Below, one piece after another: positions 49,754 to 60,779 of a stretch of DNA of 64,000 nt. The notes beneath the pieces were generated by a model, which ran no database searches, was not told the DNA's origin, and worked only from the letters and a program-made list of their open reading frames with translations. Made by a program: the position numbers and the translations under genes. This DNA is from an uncultured Clostridia bacterium (GTDB lineage: Bacteria; Bacillota_I; Bacilli_A; RF39; UBA660). The first letter of the stretch is position 1. Each line of letters opens with the position of its first letter. The stretch lies in assembly GCA_947165135.1 (NCBI GenBank), contig CAMUZE010000001.1:1-64000 (forward strand), given 5' to 3'.

Positions 49754-51275
49754 ATATTACACCAGGAAAAGATCCTATTCCAATTGGAATTCCTATTAAA
49801 TACCAACTAACAATTATAACAAACCAAATAACTGTTATGTAAAGAGCATATGATCTTAAATACTTAAAACTTCCAAATAATGTTATTGTATCATCGCTAG
49901 TATTAAACTTTTCTAAGAATGCTATATAAATAACATAAAACATAAATAATGGAGTTAACCCTTTAGTAACTGAATCTGCCGCAGTAAATACTACTTGCGC
50001 AAATTCAGGACTAATACTTGCATTCATAAACACAGGTACAACACTTCCAGACAATATCTCCCATTTAGTTATTGATGAAGGACAGAAAATTGTAGCTATT
50101 GCAATAAGAATAAAAGTTATTAATATTAACCATAGTCCAGTAAAATTAAATCCACTTATTAATTTAGCAAAAACTCCACATATTACTGCTCCTATATTAC
50201 TCTCTTCAAAAACATTAATAAATAATGATGCAAAGAATATTAATACTAGGATATTACCAATTCCATCAAGAGATGCTCCTAAGCTTACTGCAACATCATT
50301 ATTGTTTTTAATTGTCTTAGTCATTACACCATACCCAAGTCCAACTATAACAAATAACATTGTTACAATAAATATAAATCCTTTATTAAATAATGAGTTG
50401 GGTCCAAATAACATATCAATATACATTGTTCCACTCTTATCAAGCAATGTTCCAGAAAAAGGAAGCCCAGGTATTATCATATATATAACTAATAGTACAT
50501 ATATAAATCCAAAGAATAAACCAATTATTAAACCACGTAATTCTTTATTAGTTATTACCACTTCTTCTTCATTATACTCAACTCTTGGTAACTTTGGCAT
50601 AACTTTCTTTTCTGTTACACTTGTAAATATAATTGCCGTTGCAATTAAAGCAATTATCATTATAAACAAGTAGAAAAATACACCTATTTTATAATTGGGG
50701 TCAAGTGCTTTTGTAGCATTTAATGTTATTGATAATAAAGAACTATCATTTGCAGACAAAAATACATTTATTCCATAACCAAATGATAATGCTGCGAAAG
50801 ATGCAATTATTCCGCCCAAAGGATTCCTTCTTCCATATTTAAATAGCAAAGCTCCTAAAGGCAACATTACTACAAAACCGATATCTCCTAAGATTGAAAA
50901 CATTAAACTAATTAATATTAGTAAAAATGTTATTGTATTCTTTTTAGAACTTCTTGTTAATATTGTAAAAAATGTTTTTAAAAATCCAGTTTTTTCTAAT
51001 ACTCCTATTCCAATTAAAACAATTATTAATGTAGAAAGGGGTGCAAAATTAACAAAACCACTAACTGCAGTTGTTGCAATATGTTTTAAACCAGAAGTAC
51101 TTAATATATTTTTTACTTCAACTACATTATTGACAAACTCAGATGTTACCCTATTTACACTGCTATATTCAGATTGAAAATTAAATAAATGTAATACACC
51201 ACTTAATATTATAGTAGCAAACATTAATAGAATAAATGTCATAATAGGACTAAGTTTTAATTTCTTCTTAAACAT
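49743..51275 (-). CDS. AbgT-family transporter
   Basis: 510 aa multi-TM, SGFVNFAPLSTLIIVLIGIGVLEKTGFLK. Confidence 0.8.
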   Translation of the reverse strand: MFKKKLKLSPIMTFILLMFATIILSGVLHLFNFQSEYSSVNRVTSEFVNNVVEVKNILSTSGLKHIATTAVSGFVNFAPLSTLIIVLIGIGVLEKTGFLKTFFTILTRSSKKNTITFLLILISLMFSILGDIGFVVMLPLGALLFKYGRRNPLGGIIASFAALSFGYGINVFLSANDSSLLSITLNATKALDPNYKIGVFFYLFIMIIALIATAIIFTSVTEKKVMPKLPRVEYNEEEVVITNKELRGLIIGLFFGFIYVLLVIYMIIPGLPFSGTLLDKSGTMYIDMLFGPNSLFNKGFIFIVTMLFVIVGLGYGVMTKTIKNNNDVAVSLGASLDGIGNILVLIFFASLFINVFEESNIGAVICGVFAKLISGFNFTGLWLILITFILIAIATIFCPSSITKWEILSGSVVPVFMNASISPEFAQVVFTAADSVTKGLTPLFMFYVIYIAFLEKFNTSDDTITLFGSFKYLRSYALYITVIWFVIIVSWYLIGIPIGIGSFPGVIYGA

Positions 51276-51469
51276 TAATACTCCTCTACTTTCTTAAGTT
51301 TCTTATCAAACTCTATTTTATCCATCATTATGCTTCTTCCACATTTTATACATTTAATTTTAATGTCTACTCCCATTCTTGTGATTTCAAATAAATTAGT
51401 ACCACAAGGATGTTGTTTTTTCATAATGACTTTACTTCCCATTTTATATTCTTTATTCATATTAATCAA
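51275..51469 (-). CDS. DUF951 family protein
   Basis: GSKVIMKKQHPCGTNLFEITRMGVDIKIKCIKCGRSIMM. Confidence 0.9.
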   Translation of the reverse strand: MINMNKEYKMGSKVIMKKQHPCGTNLFEITRMGVDIKIKCIKCGRSIMMDKIEFDKKLKKVEEY

Positions 51470-52376
51470 CTTTCACTTCAACATTTAGAATATTTAGAAT
51501 TCTTTCTAAATCTTTATCATTAGTAAATGGAATAACAATCTTTTTATTTTGAATTTTTACTTTATTTCCAATAGTATCAGTTAAAGCTTCTTCTACATAT
51601 CCATAATTATTTGGTTCCTTTACCTTAATTATTTTATTCTTTCTCTCATAACTTGGATTTTCTACTAATGCTTCTAATGCCCTAACAGATAAGTCTTCTT
51701 TCTTAATTTTTTCTACTAAAGACAATATTTGCTCTTCACTATCTAATTTACTTAATATTTTTGCATGACCAGCACTAATCACTCCATCTGATACATCTTT
51801 TTTAACAGATTCAGGAAGTCTTAATAATCCTAACATATTAGTAATATAACTTCTACTCTTACCTATTTTTCTACCTAGTAATTCTTGTGTAGTATTAAGC
51901 ATAGAAATTAGTTTACTATATGCTTCTGCTTCCTCTATTGCAGATAAATCTTCTCTTTGAATGTTTTCAAGTAATGCTATTTGCATCATCTCTTCATCAG
52001 AAAAATCTTTTATAATCGCAGGTATAGTTTTAAATCCAGCCAATTCACTTGCTTTCTTTCTTCTTTCACCTGCTACTATTTCATAGCCTTTAACGCTCTT
52101 TTTAACTATAATTGGTTCTAAAACTCCAAATTCTTTAATTGAATCTGCTAATTCTTGTAATTTTTCTGGATCAAAGTTTTGTCTTGGCTGATAAGGATTG
52201 CTTCTTAGTTCATTTAAATCAATTTCAACAATATCATCATCTTTTACATTCTCAGTTATTTCCTCAATTGGATTAACATATAAAGATTCATTGCTAAATA
52301 ATTGTTCTAAACCTCTCCCAAGAGCTTTTCTTTTACTCCCCGTTTCCATGTTCATCCCTTCTTCCATCTTTTTCAT
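51462..52376 (-). CDS. parB: ParB/Spo0J chromosome partitioning protein
   Basis: ALGRGLEQLF, NPYQPRQNFD, YEIVAGERRKKAS, LLENIQREDL. Confidence 0.95.
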   Translation of the reverse strand: MKKMEEGMNMETGSKRKALGRGLEQLFSNESLYVNPIEEITENVKDDDIVEIDLNELRSNPYQPRQNFDPEKLQELADSIKEFGVLEPIIVKKSVKGYEIVAGERRKKASELAGFKTIPAIIKDFSDEEMMQIALLENIQREDLSAIEEAEAYSKLISMLNTTQELLGRKIGKSRSYITNMLGLLRLPESVKKDVSDGVISAGHAKILSKLDSEEQILSLVEKIKKEDLSVRALEALVENPSYERKNKIIKVKEPNNYGYVEEALTDTIGNKVKIQNKKIVIPFTNDKDLERILNILNVEVKVD

Positions 52377-53151
52377 TCCTCTCTATTACTTCTTTTGCAA
52401 GATTTAAGTAAGCAAGAGCTCCTTTACTTTTAGGATCATATTCAATAATTGGTTTGCCATGTGATGGCGCTTCAACCAATTTTACTAATCTAGGAATAAT
52501 TGTACTAAATACTTTTTCATTAAAATACTTACGTACATCCTCAACTACTTCTAATCCCAATAAAGTTCTTCCATCTAACATTGTAAGAAGCACACCTTCT
52601 ATTTCTAAATGTTGATTAACTTTTTGTTGTACTCTCAATATCGTATGTAATAATTGATTAACACCTTCTAATGAATAATATTCACATTGAATTGGTATTA
52701 AAACTGAATCTGATGCAGCCAAAGCATTAGTTGTTAAAATACCTAAGTTTGGTGGACAATCAATTATAATATAGTCGTATCTTTCTTTAATACGATCTAA
52801 TTGTTTCTTTAATTGTTCTGTTATGATAAAATCCTTATCTTGAACACTAATTTGAATTAATTCAATGTCTACACCTGCCAAATCTATTAATGCAGGAATT
52901 ATGCTAAGGTTTTTAAATTGGGTTTTAATTATTGTGTCCTCAATATTACATTCCCCCATCATAACATTATAAATACTTTTTTTAATTTTTACTCTGTCTA
53001 TTCCAAGACCAGTAGTACTATTGCTTTGAGGATCCAAGTCAATTAGTAAAACTTTTTTATCAAAATGCCCTAAAGAACTTGATAAATTTATACTAGTTGT
53101 TGTCTTTCCTACTCCACCTTTTTGATTTACTAATGATATTATTTTTCCCAC
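52333..53151 (-). CDS. parA: ParA/Soj ATPase (probable GTG start)
   Basis: VNQKGGVGKTTTSINL, DLDPQSNSTTGLG; GGAAGG RBS before GTG at 53151. Confidence 0.95.
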   Translation of the reverse strand: MGKIISLVNQKGGVGKTTTSINLSSSLGHFDKKVLLIDLDPQSNSTTGLGIDRVKIKKSIYNVMMGECNIEDTIIKTQFKNLSIIPALIDLAGVDIELIQISVQDKDFIITEQLKKQLDRIKERYDYIIIDCPPNLGILTTNALAASDSVLIPIQCEYYSLEGVNQLLHTILRVQQKVNQHLEIEGVLLTMLDGRTLLGLEVVEDVRKYFNEKVFSTIIPRLVKLVEAPSHGKPIIEYDPKSKGALAYLNLAKEVIERNEKDGRRDEHGNGE

Positions 53152-53246
53152 GATAGTTACCTTCCTTACTACTAAATATTTTAACACATATACCATTTTT
53201 TTGAAATAAAAAAAGCATAAAAATAAAAATTACCTATAAAAGGTAA

Positions 53247-55124
53247 TTAATTATTATTATTTTCTTCTTCCATTAGTTTTCTATAAGCAACTTTCCCCAC
53301 TAAAGTTTTAGGAAGAGAATCTCTAAAGACATATTCATATGGAAGTGAATATCTAGCAAGATTTTTCTCACAATGCTCTCTAATACTTCTTTCAACTTCC
53401 TTACTTGGTTTAACCCCATCTTTTAAAATTATGAACGCTTTAGCAACTTGCATCTTTTTAGGATGAGGAATACCAATTACTGTACTTGTAAATACATCTG
53501 GATGAGTATTTAAAACCGATTCAATATGCGTTGGATATAAATTATATCCATTAGATATTATAATTCTTTTAACTCTTTGTTTAAAATATACAAAACCATC
53601 TTTATCCATGCATCCTACATCACCAGTGTGAAGCCATGTTTTTCCATCTTTGTGTATTTGAAGTGCTTGTACTGTTTCCTCTAAATTATTTAAGTATCCC
53701 ATCATAACAGTGGGTCCACTTATACATATTTCTCCATCTTCACCATAATTAGCTTCATCATGTGTTCCAACTCTAACTATTTTATAATGTGTGCCAGGAA
53801 AAGGAATTCCAATTGATCCTTCTCTATAATTTCCAGTAGGTGTTACACATGTTGCGGCAGATGCTTCAGTAAGTCCATAACCAACTCTAACTTCTGCAGT
53901 GCTTCCATGTTCATGTAAGTATTCATCTACTTTGGCTTTTAAGTCATTTGACATAAAATCTCCACCACATATTGCACATTTAAAGTGTGATAAATCATTC
54001 TTACCTAATTTCATTTTTGTAAGAGACTCAAATAATGATGGAACTGCACATGCAATTGATATTTTATATTTATGCAATAGTTTAGCAAATTCTTTTGGTG
54101 AGAAATTAGGAACTAAAACCACTCTCATTCCACAACAAAGAGGTGTATGTATACAAACTCCTAATCCAAAACCATGAAATATAGGTAATAATGCTAAGAT
54201 AGATTCACCTGGTCCTGATTGTTCAATCATTAAATGGCAGCTTAATGCAAGCGCATTAAAATTATAGTTTGAAAGTAATATTCCCTTAGGGTTACCACTT
54301 GTTCCACCACTATAAAGTATTACTGCTGCATCATCACTATCTTTTAAGCAGGCAACTTCTCCATCGTAATCATAACCATAATTTATGAATTCTTTCCAAG
54401 TCATAATGTCATCAGTTAACTCTATTTTTGGAACAGTACCTCTACTTTTAAATTTATATAAGAATTTCTTGATATTTTTAAGGCTTTCTCCTACTGAAGC
54501 AACTACTATTTTATTAACTTGTGTTTTATCAATAATATTATGTATTTTGTCATACACTAAATCAAGTGTTAATAAAAATTTGGCACCTGATTCATTAATA
54601 TAATGTTCTATTTCATTTTCTGCAGATAATGGGTGAATTAAAGCAGCTATTGCTCCAATCATATTTGTAGCATAAAACATCATTAAAGCCTGAGGAGTAT
54701 TTGGCATACAAATTGCAATTTTATCTCCTTCTTTAACTCCTTGTGCTTTTAATGACTTAGCAGTACTTCTAATCATTTCATAGAATTCTCTATATTTATA
54801 TGTTCTACCATAATATTCTACAGCAACTAAATCTGGATATCTTGCTACACTTTCAAGTAAATATCCAACCATAGTATTTTTAGGATATTCTACATCAAAA
54901 TTTACACCTTCTGGATAATACTTAGTAAAAGGTGTAGGAAGTATTCCCTTTCTTTTATTTTTTTCTATTTCTTTTTCATTTCTTTTTCTGATTTTTTCAG
55001 AAAGTTTTCTTTCTTTTTCTTCTTTCTTTTGTTGTCTTTTTAATTCTTTTAATTCTTCTTTTTTTCTTTTATTCTCTTCTTTTAATAATCTTTTTTCTTC
55101 TTTACTTAATTTCGATTCTTTCAT
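53247..55124 (-). CDS. AMP-dependent acyl-CoA synthetase/ligase with Lys-rich N-terminal extension
   Basis: ILYSGGTSGNPKGILLSN, VGYGLTEASAA, HTGDVGCMDKDGF; first ~60 residues almost entirely K/E/R. Confidence 0.92.
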   Translation of the reverse strand: MKESKLSKEEKRLLKEENKRKKEELKELKRQQKKEEKERKLSEKIRKRNEKEIEKNKRKGILPTPFTKYYPEGVNFDVEYPKNTMVGYLLESVARYPDLVAVEYYGRTYKYREFYEMIRSTAKSLKAQGVKEGDKIAICMPNTPQALMMFYATNMIGAIAALIHPLSAENEIEHYINESGAKFLLTLDLVYDKIHNIIDKTQVNKIVVASVGESLKNIKKFLYKFKSRGTVPKIELTDDIMTWKEFINYGYDYDGEVACLKDSDDAAVILYSGGTSGNPKGILLSNYNFNALALSCHLMIEQSGPGESILALLPIFHGFGLGVCIHTPLCCGMRVVLVPNFSPKEFAKLLHKYKISIACAVPSLFESLTKMKLGKNDLSHFKCAICGGDFMSNDLKAKVDEYLHEHGSTAEVRVGYGLTEASAATCVTPTGNYREGSIGIPFPGTHYKIVRVGTHDEANYGEDGEICISGPTVMMGYLNNLEETVQALQIHKDGKTWLHTGDVGCMDKDGFVYFKQRVKRIIISNGYNLYPTHIESVLNTHPDVFTSTVIGIPHPKKMQVAKAFIILKDGVKPSKEVERSIREHCEKNLARYSLPYEYVFRDSLPKTLVGKVAYRKLMEEENNNN

Positions 55125-55986
55125 CTGCTCTACCTTCTAATAATTTTGGATTTGCTATAATATATTCAAGTAATTGTAATGATTTTGCAAAATAATACCC
55201 ATCTGCTATTCTTTCATCCAAATTAACTCCAAAATCACAAACATCTACTGCTTTAATCTTTCCTTTTTCATCTACAATAGGTTCTTTATGAATTTTACCC
55301 ATAGTAGCTAGAATAGAACTAGTACCAAAATCAGTTAAATGATGATAAATAGATCCTATCCCTAAATTTCCTAAATTTGAAAGAATTGCAGTACTATAAT
55401 ACAAATTATCTTCAATCATATCTTTTGGTAACAAATCATGATTATCAAGAGATTTAAAAATTTTCATAACAAGTTTTCTTAAGCATTTAGGTAATCGCCC
55501 AACAATGTCAACTGCATCATTTGTTCCACTTCTCTTATCATCTGTTTCAGTCTTAGTATTTCTTAATGCTTCTACTCTCTTAGCTATTTTATCTCTAACA
55601 CTAAATATGTTATCATCTTTTTCGATATTAACACCAATCATCATTTCTTCACTTTTATCATTAAATGCTACTTTAGCACTAAATGCAAAAATAACATCTT
55701 TTCTATCATAATAACTTCTATTAATTATATATCTATTTAATAATGGTCTATTATAAATTACTTTGCCTAAAGCCATTGCAAAAGCATGGAAATAAGTAAT
55801 TCTATTCTCGGGATTCTTTTTCTTATAGTCTTCAACATATTTAATTAAATTAGTTACATCAATTTTAACATTCATATAGACATCGGAGTCACATCTTTTA
55901 GGCATAACTTCTAACATAAGATTATGCATTCCATCAAAATGTCTTACTTTTACCCCATCTCTTCTGTCACCAATTTTTTTCTTCAT
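55102..55986 (-). CDS. 2-oxoacid dehydrogenase E2-like acyltransferase catalytic domain, no lipoyl domain
   Basis: E2/CAT-like fold pattern, GKVIYNRPLLNRYI, LSNLGNLGIGSIYHHLTDFGTSSILATMGKI, DERIADGYYFAKSL; overlaps ligase start. Confidence 0.78.
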   Translation of the reverse strand: MKKKIGDRRDGVKVRHFDGMHNLMLEVMPKRCDSDVYMNVKIDVTNLIKYVEDYKKKNPENRITYFHAFAMALGKVIYNRPLLNRYIINRSYYDRKDVIFAFSAKVAFNDKSEEMMIGVNIEKDDNIFSVRDKIAKRVEALRNTKTETDDKRSGTNDAVDIVGRLPKCLRKLVMKIFKSLDNHDLLPKDMIEDNLYYSTAILSNLGNLGIGSIYHHLTDFGTSSILATMGKIHKEPIVDEKGKIKAVDVCDFGVNLDERIADGYYFAKSLQLLEYIIANPKLLEGRADERIEIK

Positions 55987-56051
55987 AAAAAACCTCTTTT
56001 CACAAAAAATGACATAACATATTATATGTTATTTTAAATATTTTTTCAACT

Positions 56052-57032
56052 TTATATTATTAATATATAGGCATAATATGCTATAAATATTAGTAACATT
56101 GCTATACCTTCTGCTCTTGATAAAACCTTATCATTACGCGCAAACAAGTATAAAACCACTGCCGCAGTAAGAACAGCAAGTATATCTATTAAGTTAAAAT
56201 TAACTGATGAAAATCCACCATAAATCATTAAAGGCAATCCTAAAACAACTCCAATATTAAATATATTAGTACCAATTATATTTCCAAGAGCAATATCAAA
56301 TTCTCCCTTTTTAGCAGCAGCAACTGTCATAGTCATTTCTGGTAAAGAAGTGCCAATAACAACTAAAGTCATTGTTATAATTTTAGTGCTTACATTTAAA
56401 CTATTAGCTAAAAGTTTAGCATTATCTACAACCATATCACTTGCAAAAATAATTACCACACAACAAAGAATAGTCAATATAATAGATTTTGACATACTAA
56501 ACTTAGGTTTTCCTCTTTCTAAAACACTTTTTTTTGTTCTTACAATTGAAATAATATATATAATAAATAATACAAATAATATTGCAAATAATATTCCATC
56601 AAATCTATTTAGTATAAAATGATCAAGAGTTGGTCCAATATAATGTGCTAAAATTGCAAGTGCAAATAAAGTCGTTGTAGATAATAATATTGGTAACTCT
56701 TTTTTAACAACCTCATCTTTTACTTTAATTGGTGTAACACATGCCGCAAGTCCAATAACAAGCAAAATATTAACTACGTTGCTTCCCAGTACATTTGCAA
56801 GTGCAATATCTCCTACTCCACTTCTAATACTATTAAATGATATAGCAAGTTCGGGAGCACAAGTACCAAACGCAGCTATAGTAAGAGCTATCATCATTTT
56901 AGACATCTTAAAATTAGTTGCAATAGAACTTACTGCATCTACAAAAATATCTGAGGCTTTTACTAAAAGTACAAAACCTATTACAAGTAATATTAATGCT
57001 TTCAATATTTCCATACTTAAACTCCTACACAT
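56052..57032 (-). CDS. Calcium/sodium antiporter (CaCA family)
   Basis: AAFGTCAPELAISFNSI, GSNVVNILLVIG, VVIGTSLPEMTMTVAAAKKGEFDIALGNIIGTNIFNIG. Confidence 0.94.
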   Translation of the reverse strand: MCRSLSMEILKALILLVIGFVLLVKASDIFVDAVSSIATNFKMSKMMIALTIAAFGTCAPELAISFNSIRSGVGDIALANVLGSNVVNILLVIGLAACVTPIKVKDEVVKKELPILLSTTTLFALAILAHYIGPTLDHFILNRFDGILFAILFVLFIIYIISIVRTKKSVLERGKPKFSMSKSIILTILCCVVIIFASDMVVDNAKLLANSLNVSTKIITMTLVVIGTSLPEMTMTVAAAKKGEFDIALGNIIGTNIFNIGVVLGLPLMIYGGFSSVNFNLIDILAVLTAAVVLYLFARNDKVLSRAEGIAMLLIFIAYYAYILII

Positions 57033-57107
57033 ATATTATAAACTAAAAGAAATATAGTATTATTATTTCAATATAAAATTAACATTAAAAATGTAAAGAA
57101 GATTTGA

Positions 57108-58052
57108 TTAATTCAAATCTTCTTCATCAGTATTTTCAAATAATTTATTAATATTTTTAACAGGAAGCATCATATAATTATCTTTGTTAACTTTAATTTC
57201 AAATATATTTGTATCATGTGGAAGCTCGTCTCCATCTATACACCAAGAAGGTGGTACTTCATCAAATTCTAATCTTAAGTTATCAGTTTTTATATAAGTA
57301 AACATTGGTATTTTATCTAAATCTTTTCTTTTTAGATGATATAATGCTTTAAATATATCCCATTTATTTTTAATATCACACATTAACACTTCAAATTTAT
57401 TATCATCGAGTTTAACATCATCATAAACATTAGGCATTCCAGCCACTCTGTTTGAATTAGTTATAAATATAAATGAAAATCTCTTTTCTTGGCTTACTCC
57501 ATCTACAGTATATTTAACATTAAAGAACTTTAATTTTTGTTTCAATTGTTTAATTCCATATAAAATATATGCAAGTCTTCCATATTTTTCTTTTAATTTT
57601 CTTGGAGTTGCATACGATATATCAATATATGCTCCAATACATGCAACATATACAAATGGATTACCATTAATTAAACAAACATCAATATTTTTCTTTTTGC
57701 CATTTAAAAGCATAACAATATTCTTTTCAGTATTATTAGTCATTCCATACATATGAGCAACATCATTAACACTTCCAAGTGGTAAATGTCCAAGTAATAT
57801 AGGTTCTTTTCTTTCAATATTTCCAGATATTACTTCATTTAATGTTCCGTCTCCCCCAGCACACATAAGTAAATCAACATTCTTTAATTTTTTTGTAATC
57901 TCTTTTGCATGACCTTTATATTCAGTATATATAATTTCAGTTTCATATCCATAATTCTCAAATATTTTATAAATTTTTTTAATATCATTCCTATTACTCA
58001 ATTTACCACTATTAGGATTATAAATAACAACACATTTCATCATAATAACCAT
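57108..58052 (-). CDS. Diacylglycerol/lipid kinase family protein
   Basis: YNPNSGK, CAGGDGTLNEVISG, LPLGSVNDVA. Confidence 0.92.
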   Translation of the reverse strand: MVIMMKCVVIYNPNSGKLSNRNDIKKIYKIFENYGYETEIIYTEYKGHAKEITKKLKNVDLLMCAGGDGTLNEVISGNIERKEPILLGHLPLGSVNDVAHMYGMTNNTEKNIVMLLNGKKKNIDVCLINGNPFVYVACIGAYIDISYATPRKLKEKYGRLAYILYGIKQLKQKLKFFNVKYTVDGVSQEKRFSFIFITNSNRVAGMPNVYDDVKLDDNKFEVLMCDIKNKWDIFKALYHLKRKDLDKIPMFTYIKTDNLRLEFDEVPPSWCIDGDELPHDTNIFEIKVNKDNYMMLPVKNINKLFENTDEEDLN

Positions 58053-58173
58053 TCCTTTTAATATAATGTATTATAATTATACCATATTTTATCAATTATC
58101 ACATAAATATCACAAAATAAATAAAATTTACTATTTCGTTTATAATATATTTGTAATATAATATAGAATTAAG

Positions 58174-60126
58174 TTGAGGTTTAAAATGAAAAAAAAGCAG
58201 AAAGACAAACAATTAAATAACAAAAAAATACTATGTAGACTAACTATTATTTTTTTGTCTGTCTTATTTTTAGGCTTATTGTTTTTTTGTGGTTTCTCTA
58301 CTTATATATATTATAATGCTCCAGAATTCCAAAGTGAATTATTATATAGAAAAGAATCTTCAAATATTTATGATGCTTCAGGAACAATAATCGCTACTAT
58401 TGGAAACGAAAAAAGAATTATTATTGACTATAATGAATTACCACAAGTTTTAATAGATGCAATTATCGCAACAGAAGATTCTAGATATTTTGAACATCAT
58501 GGTTTTGATATATATAGATTCTTTAAAGCTGGATATGGCTTTCTTACTGGAAATAATGCTGGTGGAGCTTCTACTATAACAATGCAAGTATCAAAAAATA
58601 CTTTTACTTCTAATGAAAGCAGGGGAATAGATGGCGTAATACGTAAGTTTACTGATATATATATGTCAATGTTTAAAATAGAACGTGACTATACTAAAGA
58701 AGAAATAATGGAATTTTATGTTAATTCTCCATATCTTGGCGCAGGATCATATGGAGTTCAAATGGCAAGTAGAACATATTTTGATAAAGATGTTAAAGAT
58801 TTAAATCTTATAGAAGCATCTATGATTGCTGGAATGTTTCAAGCACCAGGAGAATATGATCCATACGTAAACCCAGATAAAACAAATTCAAGAAAAAATG
58901 AAGTTATTAATCTAATGTTAAGACATGGATATATCACTGAAGACCAAGCACGTGAAGCTAAAAAAGTATCTGTTGAAGACATTATAGTAAAACAAAATAG
59001 TTCAATTAATAAATATCAAGGATTTATTGATACTGTTGTACAAGAAGTAATTGACAGGACAGGAAACAATCCATATGAAGTATCAATGGATATTTATTCA
59101 ACAATGGTAAAAAGTAAACAAGATATAATTAATAATTTCTATAGTAAACATAAATTTAAAGATTCTAAAGTACAAGTTGGAATTGGTGTTATTGATAATG
59201 AAACAGGCGCAATTATCGCAGTAGGTGCTGGACGTAATAAAAAAAGTGAAATGTCACTAAACTACGCAACTCAAATTAAAAGGCATCCGGGAAGCGCAGC
59301 AAAACCAATTTTTGATTATGGCCCTGGTATTGAATATAATGGTTGGGGAACACATACAATGTTTGAAGACAAACCTGTAAAATATACAAATGGCGGAGTA
59401 ATGAACAATGTAGACCATAAATATCAAGGAATGTTAACTTTAGAGCAATGTCTTGTTAGATCAAGAAATACTTGTGCACTACAAGCATTCCAAAAAGTAA
59501 AGAATTCAAATATAAACAAATTTGTTACTAGTCTTGGAATAACTCCAGAATATTTTAAAAACTCAAAATATATTCATGAAGCACACTCAATAGGTGCATT
59601 TAGAGGAGTTTCTCCAGTACAACTTGCCGCTGCATATTCAGCATTTGGAAATGGTGGTTACTTTACTGAACCTCATTCAATAACAAAAATTGTTTATAAA
59701 AATGGTAGCAAAGAAGAAGTAAGAGAATTTAATTTTGAAAAAAATAGAGCTATGAAAGCAACAACAGCTTATATGATTGCTTATATGTTAAAGAAGGCAA
59801 CTAGATCAGGAGTTAGAATCAAAGGAACAGATATTTCTGCTAAAACTGGAACAAGTAGTTATGATGACAAATATCTGAAAAAGTTGGGATTATCTACAAG
59901 AGTTGTACAGGATGCATGGACTGTAACATTTAGTCCTGACTATAGTGTCGCCATTTGGTATGGATATGATAAATTAACTAAGAAAACATATGCTACAACA
60001 AGCACTGCCTGGTCAGAAAGAGCAAAAATACAAAAAGAAGTCGCAAAAAAAATAATGAAAAAAGGTTCTAAATATAAAAGACCAAAAGGAATTGTTTCAA
60101 GAAATGGTGGATTAGCAGCAAAATAA
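58174..60126 (+). CDS. Class A penicillin-binding protein (PBP1A-type)
   Basis: ATEDSRYFEHHGFD, GGASTITMQVSKN, HPGSAAKPIFDY (SxxK), AKTGTS (KTG). Confidence 0.95.
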   Translation: MRFKMKKKQKDKQLNNKKILCRLTIIFLSVLFLGLLFFCGFSTYIYYNAPEFQSELLYRKESSNIYDASGTIIATIGNEKRIIIDYNELPQVLIDAIIATEDSRYFEHHGFDIYRFFKAGYGFLTGNNAGGASTITMQVSKNTFTSNESRGIDGVIRKFTDIYMSMFKIERDYTKEEIMEFYVNSPYLGAGSYGVQMASRTYFDKDVKDLNLIEASMIAGMFQAPGEYDPYVNPDKTNSRKNEVINLMLRHGYITEDQAREAKKVSVEDIIVKQNSSINKYQGFIDTVVQEVIDRTGNNPYEVSMDIYSTMVKSKQDIINNFYSKHKFKDSKVQVGIGVIDNETGAIIAVGAGRNKKSEMSLNYATQIKRHPGSAAKPIFDYGPGIEYNGWGTHTMFEDKPVKYTNGGVMNNVDHKYQGMLTLEQCLVRSRNTCALQAFQKVKNSNINKFVTSLGITPEYFKNSKYIHEAHSIGAFRGVSPVQLAAAYSAFGNGGYFTEPHSITKIVYKNGSKEEVREFNFEKNRAMKATTAYMIAYMLKKATRSGVRIKGTDISAKTGTSSYDDKYLKKLGLSTRVVQDAWTVTFSPDYSVAIWYGYDKLTKKTYATTSTAWSERAKIQKEVAKKIMKKGSKYKRPKGIVSRNGGLAAK

Positions 60127-60140
60127 AAAATTGACGTTTG

Positions 60141-60776
60141 TCAATTTTTTAAATGCTTTAAATAATCATTTGGAATACCCAAATCGATAGTTATTGTTTT
60201 ATGAGTAATTGGATGAATAAATTCTATCTTCTTAGCAAGTAACATCATATGTCTAAATCCATCTTTAATGCCATATTTTCTATCACCAAGTATTGGAGTA
60301 TTATTATCTTTCATATGTACTCTAATTTGATTCTTACGCCCAGTTTTAATATCTACTTCCAATAAAGAATATTGATTATTTGACATTAATGTCTTATATT
60401 CTGTTTCAGCATATTTTCCATTTTTATCGTTAGTACTATATGTTAATAATGTCTTAGTTTCTTTTAAATATGATTTTATTATTCCACTATCTTTTGTTTT
60501 TCCATGGACAATAGCGATATATATCCTTTTTACATTATCCCAATTTCTTTGTAATGCATCTTTAATCATTTCATTTTTAGCAAACACTACAAGTCCACTT
60601 GTGTCTTTATCGAGTCTATGCACCACAAATACTTTTTGATTTTTCTTATGTAAATAATCATATACTTGACTATATAAATTATCTTTAAAATTATCACTCT
60701 TTATTGTTGGCAGATTAGGCTCTTTATAAACTACTATTAATTGCTTATCTTCATACAAAATATTTAACTTTTTCAT
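60141..60776 (-). CDS. RluA-family pseudouridine synthase
   Basis: VVHRLDKDTSGLVVFAKN; GRKNQIRVHM. Confidence 0.94.
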   Translation of the reverse strand: MKKLNILYEDKQLIVVYKEPNLPTIKSDNFKDNLYSQVYDYLHKKNQKVFVVHRLDKDTSGLVVFAKNEMIKDALQRNWDNVKRIYIAIVHGKTKDSGIIKSYLKETKTLLTYSTNDKNGKYAETEYKTLMSNNQYSLLEVDIKTGRKNQIRVHMKDNNTPILGDRKYGIKDGFRHMMLLAKKIEFIHPITHKTITIDLGIPNDYLKHLKN

Positions 60777-60779
60777 ATG

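Noticed and set aside
51462-53196. parS/oriC near parAB
   Set aside because: No TGTTTCACGTGAAACA-like palindrome or DnaA-box cluster was noticed here; needs a motif scan.
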